A stretch of DNA of 38,420 nt from Sphingopyxis sp. (GTDB lineage: Bacteria; Pseudomonadota; Alphaproteobacteria; Sphingomonadales; Sphingomonadaceae): positions 1 to 38,420 of the forward strand of contig NZ_JAIBES010000133.1 in the NCBI RefSeq assembly GCF_019459305.1. Direction: 5' to 3'. The position numbers and the translations under genes were made by a program. Positions 9,778 to 18,923 of the stretch are shown here, one piece after another (positions within the stretch are counted from its first letter, which is position 1; the number at the start of each line of letters is the position of its first letter). The notes below the pieces were generated by a model. The model saw only the letters and a list, made by a program, of their open reading frames with translations, was not told where the DNA came from and ran no database searches.

Positions 9778-9911
9778 CCTCTCCGTGGCGAAGCTATGGG
9801 GAGGTGGCAGCGCGAAGCGCTGACGGAGGGGCGTTGGCGCCGACGTCGCGGCCCCTCCACCCCTCGCTTCGCGAGCGGTCCCCCTCACCATGGCTTCGCC
9901 ACAGGGAGGAT
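9778..9911. repeat. Structured intergenic repeat (REP-like)
   Basis: Between lysR and the convergent mipA-like gene lies a palindromic element. TGGCGAAGC near the left end pairs with GCTTCGCCA near the right end, and GACGGAGGGGC pairs with GGCCCCTCC inside it; short hairpins such as GCGCGAAGCGC also occur. The look (gene-free, GC-rich, nested inverted repeats) matches repeats common between sphingomonad genes. Copy number elsewhere cannot be seen here. It may also serve as a shared terminator. Confidence 0.65.
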
Positions 9912-9932
9912 CAACGCTCGCAGCGCAACCGG

Positions 9933-10958
9933 TTAGAACTGATACGCCAGCCCGCCACCCAGCAGCCATTGGTTCGCGCTGCCGACGTCCTTGATGATCG
10001 GCGAATCGGCGTAGCGCGACCCCATGCGGGCATATTGGGCGCCGCCGATCAGCACGAAGCCCTTGCGCAGGTCGCCCGACAGCGCATAGGCGCCCGCCAG
10101 CCCGAGCGTATATTTGCCCGCGGTCGCCTTGCGCCCGGCGCCGGTATAGACGGGCAGGCCACTCGCGGCGCTGCCCAGCGCGTCGATGTCGTAATAATAA
10201 CGGCCGAAACCCTTGCCGTAAAAATTCACCGACGCCGATACGCCCAGATAGGCGCGTTTCGACAGCGGGGTGCCATAATCGATCGTCGGCGATGCGGCCC
10301 AGCTGCCGTGGCGTCCCGACACGTCTTTCAGCGCGACGAAGCGAAAGCCGATCTGGTCGTAATCGCTGGTAATGACCCCGGTGTGGGTGACCCCGGTGAA
10401 AAAGCCGACTTCGACCGCGAGCTTCTTTTCGCCGAGCGCCTCGACCTGCGGATCCTTGATGCCGCTGGTGCGGTCGCCGCGCAGGTTGATGATCGGGCCG
10501 AACTTATAGTCGGTCGTCTGGCCGCGGCGATGGCGGATCAGGTCGACCTGAAAATTGGTGCCGCGGGTCGAGAAGGAATAGCCGTCGTAGCGGCCGCGCA
10601 CATAGAAAGCGGGCAGGATGCGGCGCTCGTCGGAGCCGTTGTAGCTGGGGGTGCTGAGCACGCCGGCGGCGACCGAGATATAGTTTCGCGACCATTTGCG
10701 GTCGGGATCGTCATCGTCGTCGCGCGCCGCGGGGAGCAGGATGTCGTCGTCGATGTCGCTGACGTCCTGCATATATTGCGCGGGCTGTTCGGCGCCGGGG
10801 GCCAGCTCTTCAAAGCCGTTCGCGATCCGAGCAGCGGGGACCGCCGCCTCTTCGGCCGCCGCTGGTGCTGCAGTGAAGCCGATGAAGGCCAGCGCGGCGA
10901 GAAGCGAAAACGAACACTTCGGACGAACAGGGCGGAAGAGCGGGGTTAACGTGGGCAT
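9933..10958 (-). CDS. MipA/OmpV-family outer-membrane protein
   Basis: Outer-membrane beta-barrel of the MipA/OmpV family, 341 aa from the ATG at 10956-10958, which has AGGA nine bases upstream. Residues 1-35 are a signal peptide (KCSFSLLAALAFIGFTAAPAAA). An acidic region follows (about 65-83, including DIDDDILLPAARDDDDD) before the barrel starts at RNYISVAAGVLSTPSYNGSDERRILP, the family's characteristic opening. The barrel strands alternate aromatic and polar residues and the chain ends in the OMP signature YQF. MipA in E. coli scaffolds murein hydrolase MltA with PBP1b, but many family members are linked to stress or antibiotic uptake; the role here is not fixed. Monocistronic. The open frame upstream to 11066 is not needed. 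Confidence 0.92.
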   Translation of the reverse strand: MPTLTPLFRPVRPKCSFSLLAALAFIGFTAAPAAAEEAAVPAARIANGFEELAPGAEQPAQYMQDVSDIDDDILLPAARDDDDDPDRKWSRNYISVAAGVLSTPSYNGSDERRILPAFYVRGRYDGYSFSTRGTNFQVDLIRHRRGQTTDYKFGPIINLRGDRTSGIKDPQVEALGEKKLAVEVGFFTGVTHTGVITSDYDQIGFRFVALKDVSGRHGSWAASPTIDYGTPLSKRAYLGVSASVNFYGKGFGRYYYDIDALGSAASGLPVYTGAGRKATAGKYTLGLAGAYALSGDLRKGFVLIGGAQYARMGSRYADSPIIKDVGSANQWLLGGGLAYQF

Positions 10959-11162
10959 GTTCGTCCTATATTTTTGCCCCTCTTGCCGAGGGTTTAAGCG
11001 ATGGTCCGGGCATTGCAAAGGCTTCGCCTTGCCCAAAGATGGTTTTGGCCGCATCGTGCTTTTCATGCATCACCGCTGCCTTGCCGCCTCCCTATCGCGC
11101 CGCTTCGCCATTGGTTCCCGGCGAAGCGCTATCCTGTTTGTCCAAACCATGCTGTCACAGGC

Positions 11163-11387
11163 ATGAACCGCACGCCGCGCCTGATCGGTTACGCGCTGAT
11201 GGCGACCGCAGCGGCGCTCGCCTTGGCGCAGCGGCGCGGGGCGATCGACAGCATCGGGCCGTTTCCGGTCGCCGCGGCCGCGCTGCTAGTCGGGATGGTC
11301 GGGTTGACGCTGGTGTTCACCGACCTGATGGTGCGCGGGCTTTACGCGCAGGTGGACGCGGCAAAACGCGACGAGGAGGATGACTAG
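11163..11387 (+). CDS. Small two-helix membrane protein
   Basis: A 74-aa protein I cannot place in a named family. It starts at ATG 11163 and has two predicted membrane helices (about 9-23, [15 protein letters not shown], and 34-56, [23 protein letters not shown]). A positively charged turn (QRRGAID) joins them, and a charged cytosolic tail ends KRDEEDD. A hairpin follows at about 11390-11412, then dxs. Whether it shares a transcript with dxs is unclear because the hairpin may end transcription. Codon use is like its neighbours, so I take it as real. Confidence 0.65.
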   Translation: MNRTPRLIGYALMATAAALALAQRRGAIDSIGPFPVAAAALLVGMVGLTLVFTDLMVRGLYAQVDAAKRDEEDD

Positions 11388-11389
11388 CT

Positions 11390-11412
11390 CCCCTCCCGCT
11401 TGCGGGAAGGGA
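11390..11412 (+). terminator. Hairpin after the small membrane protein, before dxs
   Basis: CCCTCCCGC, a TT loop and GCGGGAAGGG form a nearly perfect stem with one bulged base, two bases after the stop at 11387. There is no strong T tract, so termination would be weak or Rho-assisted. It resembles the hairpin after dps at 26979. Confidence 0.45.
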
Positions 11413-11464
11413 TCAGATTGGCTTTTCATTCGACAGTATCGGCGGTTACGATTATGACCGCGCG

Positions 11465-13393
11465 ATGACCGATCGACCGTCAACGCCGCTGCTCGACACG
11501 GTGGATGTCCCCGCCGACCTCCGCAAGCTGAAGCCCGAAGACCTCCGCCAGTTCGCCGACGAGCTGCGCGCCGAGATGATTTCGGCGGTCGGGACGACCG
11601 GCGGGCATCTGGGCAGCGGGCTCGGGGTCGTCGAACTGACCACCGCGCTCCACTATGTGTTCGACACCCCGCGCGACAAGATCGTGTGGGACGTCGGGCA
11701 CCAATGCTATCCGCACAAGATCATCACTGGGCGCCGCGACCGCATCCGCACCCTGCGTACCGGCGGCGGCCTGTCGGGCTTCACCAAGCGCAGTGAGAGC
11801 GAGTACGACCCGTTCGGTGCTGCGCACAGCTCGACCTCGATCAGCGCCGCACTGGGCTTTGCGATCGCCAACAAGCTGAAGGAGCAGCCCGGCCGCGCGA
11901 TCGCCGTGATCGGCGACGGGTCGATGTCGGCGGGCATGGCCTATGAGGCGATGAACAATGCGAAGCAGGCGGGCAACCGGCTGATCGTTATCCTGAACGA
12001 CAATGACATGTCGATCGCGCCGCCGGTCGGCGGATTGTCGGCGTATCTCGCCAAGCTGGTGTCGTCGCGGCCGTTCATCGAGCTGCGCGAAATCGCTCGG
12101 CGCTTTGCGCGCAAATTGCCCGAGCCGCTGCACAAGGCGGCGAAAAAGACCGACGAGTTCGCGCGCGGCATGGCGATGGGCGGGACGCTGTTCGAGGAGC
12201 TCGGCTTTTATTATGTCGGGCCGATCGACGGGCATAATCTGGATCATCTGATCCCGATCCTGGAAAATGTCCGCGACAGCGACCATGGCCCGGTGCTGAT
12301 CCATGCTGTGACGATGAAGGGCAAGGGCTATGGCCCCGCCGAGGCCGCCGCCGACAAATATCATGGCGTGCAGAAATTCGATGTCATCACCGGCGAACAG
12401 GCGAAAGCGCCGCCGGGACCGCCGGCATATCAGAATGTGTTCGGCGAGACGCTGGCGAAGCTGGCCGACACCGACCCGCGCATCGTCGCGATCACCGCGG
12501 CGATGCCGTCGGGGACGGGCGTGGACAAGTTCGCCAAGGCGCATCCGACACGCAGCTTCGACGTCGGCATCGCCGAACAGCATGCGGTGACTTTTGCCGC
12601 AGGGCTGGCAGCGCAGGGGATGCGGCCGTTCTGCGCGATCTATTCGACCTTTCTCCAGCGCGCCTATGATCAGGTCGTGCATGACGTGGCGATCCAGAAC
12701 CTTCCGGTGCGCTTTGCAATCGACCGCGCCGGGCTGGTCGGCGCCGATGGATCGACGCATGCGGGCTCGTTCGACGTTACCTATCTGGCGACGCTGCCCA
12801 ATATGGTGGTGATGGCGGCGGCCGACGAGGCCGAGCTGGTCCATATGACCTATACCGCCGCCGAATATGATGACGGCCCGATCGCTTTCCGCTATCCGCG
12901 TGGCAATGGCACCGGGGTGGCGCTACCTGAGGTTCCGGTGAAGCTGGAGATCGGCAAGGGGCGCATCGTGCGCAGCGGCAAGACGGTCGCGATCTTCTCG
13001 CTCGGCACGCGGCTCGCCGAAGCGCTGAAGGCCGCCGACACCCTGGAGGCGCGCGGTCTTTCGACGAGCGTCATCGATTTGCGCTTTGCCAAGCCGCTCG
13101 ACGAGGAACTGATCCGCAAGACGCTGGCGAGCCACGAAGTGTGCGTGACGGTCGAGGAAGGCAGCGTCGGCGGCCTTGGTGCGCATGTGCTGACCTTGGC
13201 GAGCGACGAGGGGCTGATCGACGCGGGGCTGAAGCTGCGCACCTTGCGCCTGCCCGATATGTTCCAGGATCAGGACAAGCCCGAACTGCAATATGACGCG
13301 GCGGGGCTGAACGCGCCGCAGATCGTCGATTGCGTGCTGAAAGCGCTGCGCCACAACAGCGCGGGCGTCGAGGAGGCGGGCGTGCGGGCTTAG
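11465..13393 (+). CDS. dxs: 1-deoxy-D-xylulose-5-phosphate synthase
   Basis: Thiamine-diphosphate enzyme joining pyruvate and glyceraldehyde 3-phosphate to give DXP, the entry step of the MEP isoprenoid pathway (also feeding thiamine and pyridoxal). The 642-aa length is normal. The ThDP/Mg motif [17 protein letters not shown] is near residues 150-165, with [15 protein letters not shown] type spacing after it. The transketolase central domain shows [28 protein letters not shown], with the catalytic Glu, and [19 protein letters not shown] transketolase C-terminal domain closes it. Start ATG 11465; an out-of-frame ATG at 11455 lies just before it. A membrane protein follows after 30 bases and may be cotranscribed. 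Sphingomonads make carotenoids and hopanoids, which need this flux. Confidence 0.98.
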   Translation: MTDRPSTPLLDTVDVPADLRKLKPEDLRQFADELRAEMISAVGTTGGHLGSGLGVVELTTALHYVFDTPRDKIVWDVGHQCYPHKIITGRRDRIRTLRTGGGLSGFTKRSESEYDPFGAAHSSTSISAALGFAIANKLKEQPGRAIAVIGDGSMSAGMAYEAMNNAKQAGNRLIVILNDNDMSIAPPVGGLSAYLAKLVSSRPFIELREIARRFARKLPEPLHKAAKKTDEFARGMAMGGTLFEELGFYYVGPIDGHNLDHLIPILENVRDSDHGPVLIHAVTMKGKGYGPAEAAADKYHGVQKFDVITGEQAKAPPGPPAYQNVFGETLAKLADTDPRIVAITAAMPSGTGVDKFAKAHPTRSFDVGIAEQHAVTFAAGLAAQGMRPFCAIYSTFLQRAYDQVVHDVAIQNLPVRFAIDRAGLVGADGSTHAGSFDVTYLATLPNMVVMAAADEAELVHMTYTAAEYDDGPIAFRYPRGNGTGVALPEVPVKLEIGKGRIVRSGKTVAIFSLGTRLAEALKAADTLEARGLSTSVIDLRFAKPLDEELIRKTLASHEVCVTVEEGSVGGLGAHVLTLASDEGLIDAGLKLRTLRLPDMFQDQDKPELQYDAAGLNAPQIVDCVLKALRHNSAGVEEAGVRA

Positions 13394-13423
13394 TCGGGAT
13401 CGCTGGCAGCGGGGGCGAGGCCA

Positions 13424-14092
13424 ATGGATTTCCTGAAACTCATCCAGTCGCTTGACGAGCTTCTCTATGAGATCATGTCGTGGCTGATCTTTTATCCGGT
13501 CACCTTGTGGCGGACGCTGACCAAGCCGCTGACCATGATGACCTATTCGGAGGCTGAGCTCGGCGATCCGGCCGAGCGGCAATATACCGACACGCTGTCA
13601 CCGCCGCTGTTCCTGCTGCTGACGGTCGCGCTGACGCATGCCACCGAGCTCTCGCTGGTCGGGCAGGACGAGCTGGTGATCGACCGGACCGGGCTAAGCG
13701 CCTTTGTCAGCGACGACAGCAGCCTGATTCTGGCGCGAGTGGCCTTTTTCAGCATTTTTCCGCTGATCATGGCGGCGCGGATGGTGCGGGCGCGGCATGT
13801 GAAGCTCGACCGTGTGCCGCTCAAGCCGCCCTTTTACAGCCAATGCTATGTCACCGCGCCGTTTGCGATGATGACCAGCGGCGCGTCGATCCTGATGCGG
13901 ATGGGAAGCATCGAGTGGGAGGTGGCGGGTCTGGCGCTGCTCGTGTTCGCCCTGCTGTGGTTCGGCGCGCTGCAGATCCTGTGGTTCGCGCATCATTTGC
14001 GCACCGGATACTGGCGCGCCGCGGGCCATGCGTCGCGGGCGATGGTCGAGGCGCTGGTGCTGTTTACCGCGGTGTCGCTGCTCTTTCGTTAG
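13424..14092 (+). CDS. Polytopic membrane protein, permease-like, function unknown
   Basis: A 222-aa inner-membrane protein of the kind annotated only as 'permease' in sphingomonads; I see no motif that names a substrate. After an amphipathic N-terminus (about 1-35) there are about five hydrophobic segments: PLFLLLTVAL (about 61-75), LARVAFFSIFPLIMAARM (about 103-122), APFAMMTSGASILM (about 144-158), VAGLALLVFALLWFGALQILWFAHH (about 166-190), and AMVEALVLFTAVSLLF at the C-terminus. It starts 30 bases after dxs on the same strand, so an operon is likely. Its stop overlaps the convergent thioesterase stop by three bases (TTAG, 14089-14092). Confidence 0.8.
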   Translation: MDFLKLIQSLDELLYEIMSWLIFYPVTLWRTLTKPLTMMTYSEAELGDPAERQYTDTLSPPLFLLLTVALTHATELSLVGQDELVIDRTGLSAFVSDDSSLILARVAFFSIFPLIMAARMVRARHVKLDRVPLKPPFYSQCYVTAPFAMMTSGASILMRMGSIEWEVAGLALLVFALLWFGALQILWFAHHLRTGYWRAAGHASRAMVEALVLFTAVSLLFR

Positions 14093-14523
14093 CCGACCGG
14101 GACGATCGTCGCCTGCGCGATCGCGCAACGGCGCGGTTCTTCGCCCTCGCTTTCGGCCCAGACATCGGCGCGGACGATCGCCTGCCGCCTGCCCGCCTTG
14201 ACCACCGTTCCGCGCGATCGCAAATGGCTGCCCTTCGCGGGGGCGAGGAAGTTGATCGTATAGCTCCCGGTGACGACATCGCCAATTACGCTGCTGGCGG
14301 CCCAGGCGCAGGCATTGTCGGCCATCAGCCCGACAATCGCACCATGGGCATAGCCGTGATGTTGGGTCATGTCGGGGCGCAGCGCGAGCAGCAGTTCGGC
14401 CTCACCTTGGAAACAGCGCAGCGGTTCGACGCCGAGGAAGGCGGTGAAGCCCGACGCATCGACCGCGACGCTTTTCATATAGGCGACGGCTTCGTCGTTG
14501 CTGGCGAATGTGTGACCGCGCAT
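14089..14523 (-). CDS. PaaI-type hotdog thioesterase
   Basis: A 144-aa single-hotdog protein of the PaaI/YbgC-like acyl-CoA thioesterase group. The active-site helix carries HHGYAHGAIVGLMADNACAWAA, with an HG.. opening and an Asp facing the thioester, as in PaaI relatives. Strands SYTINFLAPAKGSHLRSRGTVVKAGRRQAIVRADV follow the usual order. Such enzymes hydrolyse phenylacetyl-, acyl- or hydroxybenzoyl-CoA; the substrate is not readable here. The start at ATG 14521-14523 has AAGGA upstream; upstream codons to 14583 overlap the operators and are rejected. It is divergent from an HxlR regulator, 77 bp apart, with two paired operator-like sites in between, so it is probably that regulator's target. 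Confidence 0.88.
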   Translation of the reverse strand: MRGHTFASNDEAVAYMKSVAVDASGFTAFLGVEPLRCFQGEAELLLALRPDMTQHHGYAHGAIVGLMADNACAWAASSVIGDVVTGSYTINFLAPAKGSHLRSRGTVVKAGRRQAIVRADVWAESEGEEPRRCAIAQATIVPVG

Positions 14524-14537
14524 GGGGAATCCTTTTA

Positions 14538-14599
14538 AGTCTGTATTGCAGACTAAATGCCGCTTGCGCCGGGCAACCGTCAAGTCTTAAATCCAGACC
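14538..14599. promoter_or_regulatory. Paired AGTCTG-N5-CAGACT operators between thioesterase and HxlR genes
   Basis: A perfect palindrome, AGTCTG-TATTG-CAGACT (14538-14554), is followed 45 bp downstream by a two-mismatch copy of the same design, AGTCTT-AAATC-CAGACC (14583-14599), directly ahead of the GTG start of the HxlR gene. The first overlaps the thioesterase leader. HxlR dimers bind short inverted repeats in divergent promoters, so these are good candidates for control of both genes. Confidence 0.7.
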
Positions 14600-14600
14600 T

Positions 14601-14960
14601 GTGAAAGATTATACCGCCTCTCGCTCGCCCTGCGCCGTCGGCCGCGCGTCGCGCCTGCTCGGTGACCGCTGGGTGTTGCTGATCCTGCGCGAGGCATTTC
14701 TGGGCTTTGACCGCTTCGAGGATTTTGTCACGCGGCTCGACATATCGCGCGCGGCGTTGACCTCGCGGCTCGGTTGGCTGGTCGATGCCGGGGTGATGGA
14801 GCGGGTGCCGCCCGATGCGAAGCGTGCGGCCTATCGGTTGACCGATGCGGGGCAGGCGCTGCGCCCGACATATGATGCGATCAAGGCGTGGGGCGACGAA
14901 TGGCTGCCGCGCGCGCCCAAAGAAAACGGCCCGGGCGATGCCGGGCCGGGGATTTATTGA
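14601..14960 (+). CDS. HxlR-family transcriptional regulator
   Basis: A 119-aa HxlR winged-helix regulator. The hallmark start CAVGRASRLLGDRWVLLILREAFLGFDRFEDF is present (about 11-42), with the family Cys at residue 11 that can act as a redox or electrophile sensor in some relatives. Then come the recognition helix (ISRAALTSRLGWLVDAGVM) and wing (PPDAKRAAYRLTDAG). I start at GTG 14601 (VKDYTASRS), because the frame upstream would overlap the divergent promoter and gives no family sequence. A GGCCCGG-N6-CCGGGCC hairpin (14928-14947) covers the last codons. It is divergent from the PaaI thioesterase with two matching palindromes between them. Confidence 0.9.
   Translation: MKDYTASRSPCAVGRASRLLGDRWVLLILREAFLGFDRFEDFVTRLDISRAALTSRLGWLVDAGVMERVPPDAKRAAYRLTDAGQALRPTYDAIKAWGDEWLPRAPKENGPGDAGPGIY
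14928..14947. terminator. GC hairpin spanning the 3' end of the HxlR gene
   Basis: GGCCCGG, a six-base loop and CCGGGCC form a perfect seven-pair stem inside the last codons, 11 bases before the stop. There is no T run in either direction. It may help end transcription between these convergent genes, but the support is only the stem. Confidence 0.35.
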
Positions 14961-14975
14961 TCTGGAAACACTGGC

Positions 14976-15395
14976 TTAAGCGCCCGGAATGGCTGCCTGC
15001 GCGTCGCGGCCGTCGCCTTCGGGGGCGGCCAGGATGTCGCGGACGACCAGACCCTTGTCGACGACCTGGGTGTCGGGGCTGCCGACCTGGCTGCGGATGC
15101 CGGGGTCGGCGCGGGCCCCGTCGGCACTGCTGATCACCGCCGCTTCGTTGGGGCTGCGGGCCGAGGGGCCGCCGAACAGCGCGCGCAGCGTCTGCTCCGC
15201 GGTCGTTTCGCCGCCGGGACGTGCGGTGCCGGGGGCGGGCGGGGTCAGCGAAAAGTCCGGCGGCACGACGAGCGGCGCCTGACGCGACACCGCAAATTCA
15301 TCGGGCCGGTCGCGGTTGAACAGATTGTTCGACCCGCAGGCCGACAGGGTGGTCGCGAAAATCGAGGCGGCCAGGATGGCGGTGGTCCGGTTCAC
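14976..15395 (-). CDS. DUF3035-family lipoprotein
   Basis: A 139-aa lipoprotein of the DUF3035 family, function unknown. It starts at a GTG (15393-15395) with AGGAGA 12 bases upstream. The lipobox is LSAC (TTLSACGSN) with the acylated Cys at residue 20. The family block RDRPDEFAVSRQAPLVVPPDFSLTPPAP follows at about 28-55. The rest is Pro/Gly/Ala-rich and probably disordered. It lies just downstream of lspA, the signal peptidase that would process it, a gene order common in Alphaproteobacteria where an M16 peptidase usually comes next; here the next gene is the convergent HxlR regulator instead. Last gene of the ileS-lspA unit. Confidence 0.9.
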   Translation of the reverse strand: MNRTTAILAASIFATTLSACGSNNLFNRDRPDEFAVSRQAPLVVPPDFSLTPPAPGTARPGGETTAEQTLRALFGGPSARSPNEAAVISSADGARADPGIRSQVGSPDTQVVDKGLVVRDILAAPEGDGRDAQAAIPGA

Positions 15396-15436
15396 TTGAA
15401 TATTCTCCTATGCGCCCCGTTAATCGGCGCCCCCGT

Positions 15437-15958
15437 TTAGTCGGTGGACGGCTGACCGTCCGTGCTGGCTGCCTTTTCGCCGAAGAGCAGCGCGCGCGCA
15501 ACCAGCAAAAGCACCCCGAGCGTGATGCAGGCATCGGCGACGTTAAAGATCATGAAGGGTCGGAAATCGCCAAAATGCAGGTCGGCGAAATCGACGACAT
15601 AGCCATAGCGCACCCGGTCGACGATATTGCCGAGCGCGCCGCCCAGGATCAGCGCCAACGCGATGACGTCGCCCTTCGCCTGTTCGCGCGTCATCCAGAT
15701 GCCGACCGCACCCGCGACCAGCGCGGTGACCGCCACCAGCGTCCAGCGCGTCGTATCGGTGCAGCTGGCGAACATCGAGAGCGAAATGCCGCAATTTTCG
15801 GCCCAGCGCAGGTCGAAGATGTCGACGATCTCGACCACCCGCTTTGCTTCCAGCGACAGCGGGGTAATGATGACCCATTTGGTGACCTGATCGAGCAGGA
15901 AGGCGAAGGCGGCGATCAACAGGCCGAAACGCAGGTGCGGCGAACGAGAGCTTGTCAT
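15437..15958 (-). CDS. lspA: Lipoprotein signal peptidase
   Basis: Type II signal peptidase, an inner-membrane aspartyl protease that cleaves diacylglyceryl-prolipoproteins ahead of the modified Cys. The 173-aa product has four predicted membrane helices (about 10-30, 72-88, 97-112, 138-158). Signature blocks are GNIVDRVRYGYVVDF and FNVADACI; the catalytic Asp pair should be D123 and D142. Start ATG 15956-15958 overlaps the ileS stop by four bases (ATGA), so the genes are translationally coupled. The C-terminus ends with a charged GEKAASTDGQPSTD tail. Direct context: ileS upstream, and the DUF3035 lipoprotein, one of its own probable substrates, downstream. Confidence 0.97.
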   Translation of the reverse strand: MTSSRSPHLRFGLLIAAFAFLLDQVTKWVIITPLSLEAKRVVEIVDIFDLRWAENCGISLSMFASCTDTTRWTLVAVTALVAGAVGIWMTREQAKGDVIALALILGGALGNIVDRVRYGYVVDFADLHFGDFRPFMIFNVADACITLGVLLLVARALLFGEKAASTDGQPSTD

Positions 15959-18885
15959 GCGGGTTTCAATACTGTTTCGCAGCGATTGCACAAGTTGCCG
16001 TCCTCGGTAACTTCGGGGAGGTGACGCCAGCATCGGCCGCACTTGTGGTCGGTGGTGGGGGTGACGGTTACGCCTTCGCCGCCGTAGGTAACGGCAGCGG
16101 TAATGGCGATTTCGGCCATGGCTTGTTCGCTAAGATTTGGTACCGCTGGCATCGAAACTTTCGCTTCAAGGCTCGAACGAACGATCTTTTCGCGGCGCAG
16201 CGGCTCGATGGCCGCCGTCACGGCTTCACGATGCGCGCGAGCCTCGTCCCAACGGGCGGCGAGTTCACCGTCGATAAGCGCACCGACGTCAAGCTCCGGC
16301 CACTCGAGCAGGTGGACCGATGATGCGTCGGGATAGCGCGTGCCCCAAACCTCTTCGCTCGTGAACACCAAGACCGGCGCGGCATAGCGAACGAGGGCTT
16401 GGAAAATCGTGTCTAGGACCGTGCGATAGGCGGCGCGCTCTGCAGTTTGCACCCCGGTCGCGAGATTGATGTCGCAATAAAGTCGGTCCTTGCGGATATC
16501 AAAGTAGAAGGCCGAGAGGTCTTCGTTGCAGAAATCGGTGAGCAGACGCGTATAGCTGTTGAAGTCGAAATCATCGACCGCCTCGCGCAGATGCTGGTCG
16601 AGATGCGCAAGTTGATTGAGCATATAGCGCTCCAGCTCGGGCATCTTCGATACGTCTTCGATACGCTCTTCATCGGTGAAGCCCTCGAGCGCGCCCAAGA
16701 GATAGCGGAAGGTGTTTCGCAGCTTGCGATACTGGTCGGCGACTCCGGTCAGGATTTCCTTGCCGATGCGATGGTCTTCGGTGAAATCGACGCTCAGCGC
16801 CCACAGGCGCAGGATGTCGGCGCCATAGTCGCGCATCAGGTCGATCGGGCTGATCGTGTTGCCAAGCGACTTCGACATCTTGAAGCCCTTGGAATCCATC
16901 GTGAAGCCGTGGGTCAGCACCGCCTTGTACGGCGCCTGACCGCGCGTGCCGCAGCTTTCGAGCAGCGACGACTGGAACCAGCCGCGATGCTGGTCGCTGC
17001 CTTCGAGATAGAGGTCGGCACTGTGGGTGCCGCCGTCGTGGCGGACGAGCGCGGGCCACCTACCGCTCTCCAGGACGAAGGCGTGGGTGCAGCCCGAATC
17101 GAACCAGACGTCGAGAATGTCGACGATGCGTTCATAATCGGCGGCGTCGTAGTTCTCGCCGATATATTCCTGCGCGCGCGCGTCGCTCCACGCATCGACG
17201 CCGCCCGCCTTCACTGCCGCGACGATACGGTCGTTGACGATCGGGTCGTTGAGGTACTGGCCGGTCTTGCGGTCGACGAAGAGCGTGATCGGAACGCCCC
17301 ACGCGCGCTGGCGGCTCAGCACCCAGTCGGGGCGGTCTTTGACCATGCTGCTAATTCGGTTGCGGCCCTTTTCGGGGACGAAGCGCGTCTCGTCGATCGC
17401 CTGCATCGCCGCCTGCCGCAGCGTCGGCGCGGCGCAAAGATCCTCTTCATGCGGGTTGATTGCGCCGCCCTCATTCTCCCATCGCTTTTCGCGCGGGGTC
17501 TTGGGCTCGATGTGGGTCATCACCCGGTCCATCGGCACGAACCATTGCGGGGTGCAGCGATAGATGACCTTCGCCTTTGACCGCCAGCTGTGGGGGTAGC
17601 TGTGCTTGTAGTCGGCCGAGGCCGCAAGCAGGCCACCGGCTTCGCTCAGGTCGGTGCAGATCGGGCCGTCGGGGGCGTTGAACTTGGGATTGATCACCGA
17701 TCCCTGGCCGCCGAGCCAGCCCCAGTCCTCGCGATATTTGCCGTCGCCCTCGACCGCGAACACGGGGTCGATACCGTTCGCCTTGCACAAGTCGAAGTCG
17801 TCCTCGCCATGGTCGGGCGACATATGGACGAGCCCGGTGCCGCTGTCGGTGGTGACGAAATCGCCGGGCAGGAAGGGGCGCGGGCGCGCGAAGAAGCCGC
17901 CGAGCGCGTGCATCGGGTGGCGGGCGATGGTGCCGGCGAGGTCGGAGCCTTTGATGGGGTCGCTGACCTTGGGGTGAAGGACAAAGCCACCGCGGCGCAT
18001 GAACTCGCCGAGTAGAGGTTCGGCGACCAAGAATGCGCGGAATGATGCGCCTTCGTCCACTTCGCTCTGTGTTGCGGCCTCTACGAGAACATAGTCGACA
18101 TCCGGCCCATAGGCCAAAGCCTGGTTGACCGGGATCGTCCACGGCGTAGTCGTCCAGATCACCGCATGCGCGCCGATCAGCTCAGGGATGGGACTCTCGA
18201 CGATCTCGAACGCCACATCGATCTGCGTCGAGACGATATCCTCATATTCGATCTCGGCCTCGGCGAGCGCGGTCTTTTCGACCGGCGACCACATCACCGG
18301 TTTGGCGCCGCGATAGAGCATGTCGTTGGCGGCGAATTTGAGCAGTTCGCGGACGATCGTCGCTTCGGCCTCATAATCCATCGTCAGGTAGGGATGGTCC
18401 CAGTCGCCGCCGATACCGAGGCGCTTGAGCTGCTCGCGCTGGGTGTCGACCCAATGCTGGGCATAGGCGCGGCATTCGGCGCGGAATTCCTCGACCGGAA
18501 CCTCGTCCTTGTTGAGCTTTTTCTTGCGATATTGCTCCTCGACCTTCCACTCGATCGGCAGACCGTGGCAGTCCCAGCCGGGGATGTAAGGCGCGTCCAT
18601 GCCTTTCAGCGTCTGGGTGCGGACGACCATGTCCTTGAGGATATGGTTGAGCGCATGGCCGATGTGCATGTCGCCATTGGCGTACGGCGGGCCGTCGTGG
18701 AGGATGAACTGATCGCGGCCGAGGCGTGCGGCGCGAATCTGGCCTTCGAGATTGCCCTCGAGCCATTTCGCGAGAATCAGCGGCTCCTTTTGCGGCAGGC
18801 CGGCCTTCATCGGAAAGTCGGTCTTGGGGAGGAAGACGGTGTCGCGATAATCGCGCTGTGCGGCGGCGGGCGTGGTCTCGGTCAT
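15955..18885 (-). CDS. ileS: Isoleucyl-tRNA synthetase
   Basis: Class I aminoacyl-tRNA synthetase charging tRNA-Ile, 976 aa. The HIGH signature is HIGH at residues 74-77 (DGPPYANGDMHIGH), and KMSKSLGN is present in the second half. The editing (CP1) domain lies between them (WTTTPWTIPVNQALAYG). The C-terminus holds a zinc-binding pair of Cys motifs (CGRCWRHL, CNRCE), the bacterial type 1 form that is usually mupirocin-sensitive; that is family knowledge and not tested. Start ATG 18883-18885; the open frame to 18930 is unneeded. It overlaps lspA by four bases. In many relatives ribF lies directly upstream; here a gdpD gene and two repeat blocks stand between them. Confidence 0.98.
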   Translation of the reverse strand: MTETTPAAAQRDYRDTVFLPKTDFPMKAGLPQKEPLILAKWLEGNLEGQIRAARLGRDQFILHDGPPYANGDMHIGHALNHILKDMVVRTQTLKGMDAPYIPGWDCHGLPIEWKVEEQYRKKKLNKDEVPVEEFRAECRAYAQHWVDTQREQLKRLGIGGDWDHPYLTMDYEAEATIVRELLKFAANDMLYRGAKPVMWSPVEKTALAEAEIEYEDIVSTQIDVAFEIVESPIPELIGAHAVIWTTTPWTIPVNQALAYGPDVDYVLVEAATQSEVDEGASFRAFLVAEPLLGEFMRRGGFVLHPKVSDPIKGSDLAGTIARHPMHALGGFFARPRPFLPGDFVTTDSGTGLVHMSPDHGEDDFDLCKANGIDPVFAVEGDGKYREDWGWLGGQGSVINPKFNAPDGPICTDLSEAGGLLAASADYKHSYPHSWRSKAKVIYRCTPQWFVPMDRVMTHIEPKTPREKRWENEGGAINPHEEDLCAAPTLRQAAMQAIDETRFVPEKGRNRISSMVKDRPDWVLSRQRAWGVPITLFVDRKTGQYLNDPIVNDRIVAAVKAGGVDAWSDARAQEYIGENYDAADYERIVDILDVWFDSGCTHAFVLESGRWPALVRHDGGTHSADLYLEGSDQHRGWFQSSLLESCGTRGQAPYKAVLTHGFTMDSKGFKMSKSLGNTISPIDLMRDYGADILRLWALSVDFTEDHRIGKEILTGVADQYRKLRNTFRYLLGALEGFTDEERIEDVSKMPELERYMLNQLAHLDQHLREAVDDFDFNSYTRLLTDFCNEDLSAFYFDIRKDRLYCDINLATGVQTAERAAYRTVLDTIFQALVRYAAPVLVFTSEEVWGTRYPDASSVHLLEWPELDVGALIDGELAARWDEARAHREAVTAAIEPLRREKIVRSSLEAKVSMPAVPNLSEQAMAEIAITAAVTYGGEGVTVTPTTDHKCGRCWRHLPEVTEDGNLCNRCETVLKPA

Positions 18886-18923
18886 GGGGGCGGCGCTTAG
18901 CGCAGATTTGCGTGGGAGCAAAC

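Noticed and set aside
11013..11162. Possible small RNA or gene in the gap between mipA and the small membrane protein
   Set aside because: Only a weak GCAAAGGC-TTC-GCCTTGC hairpin; frames there lack a start and family features.
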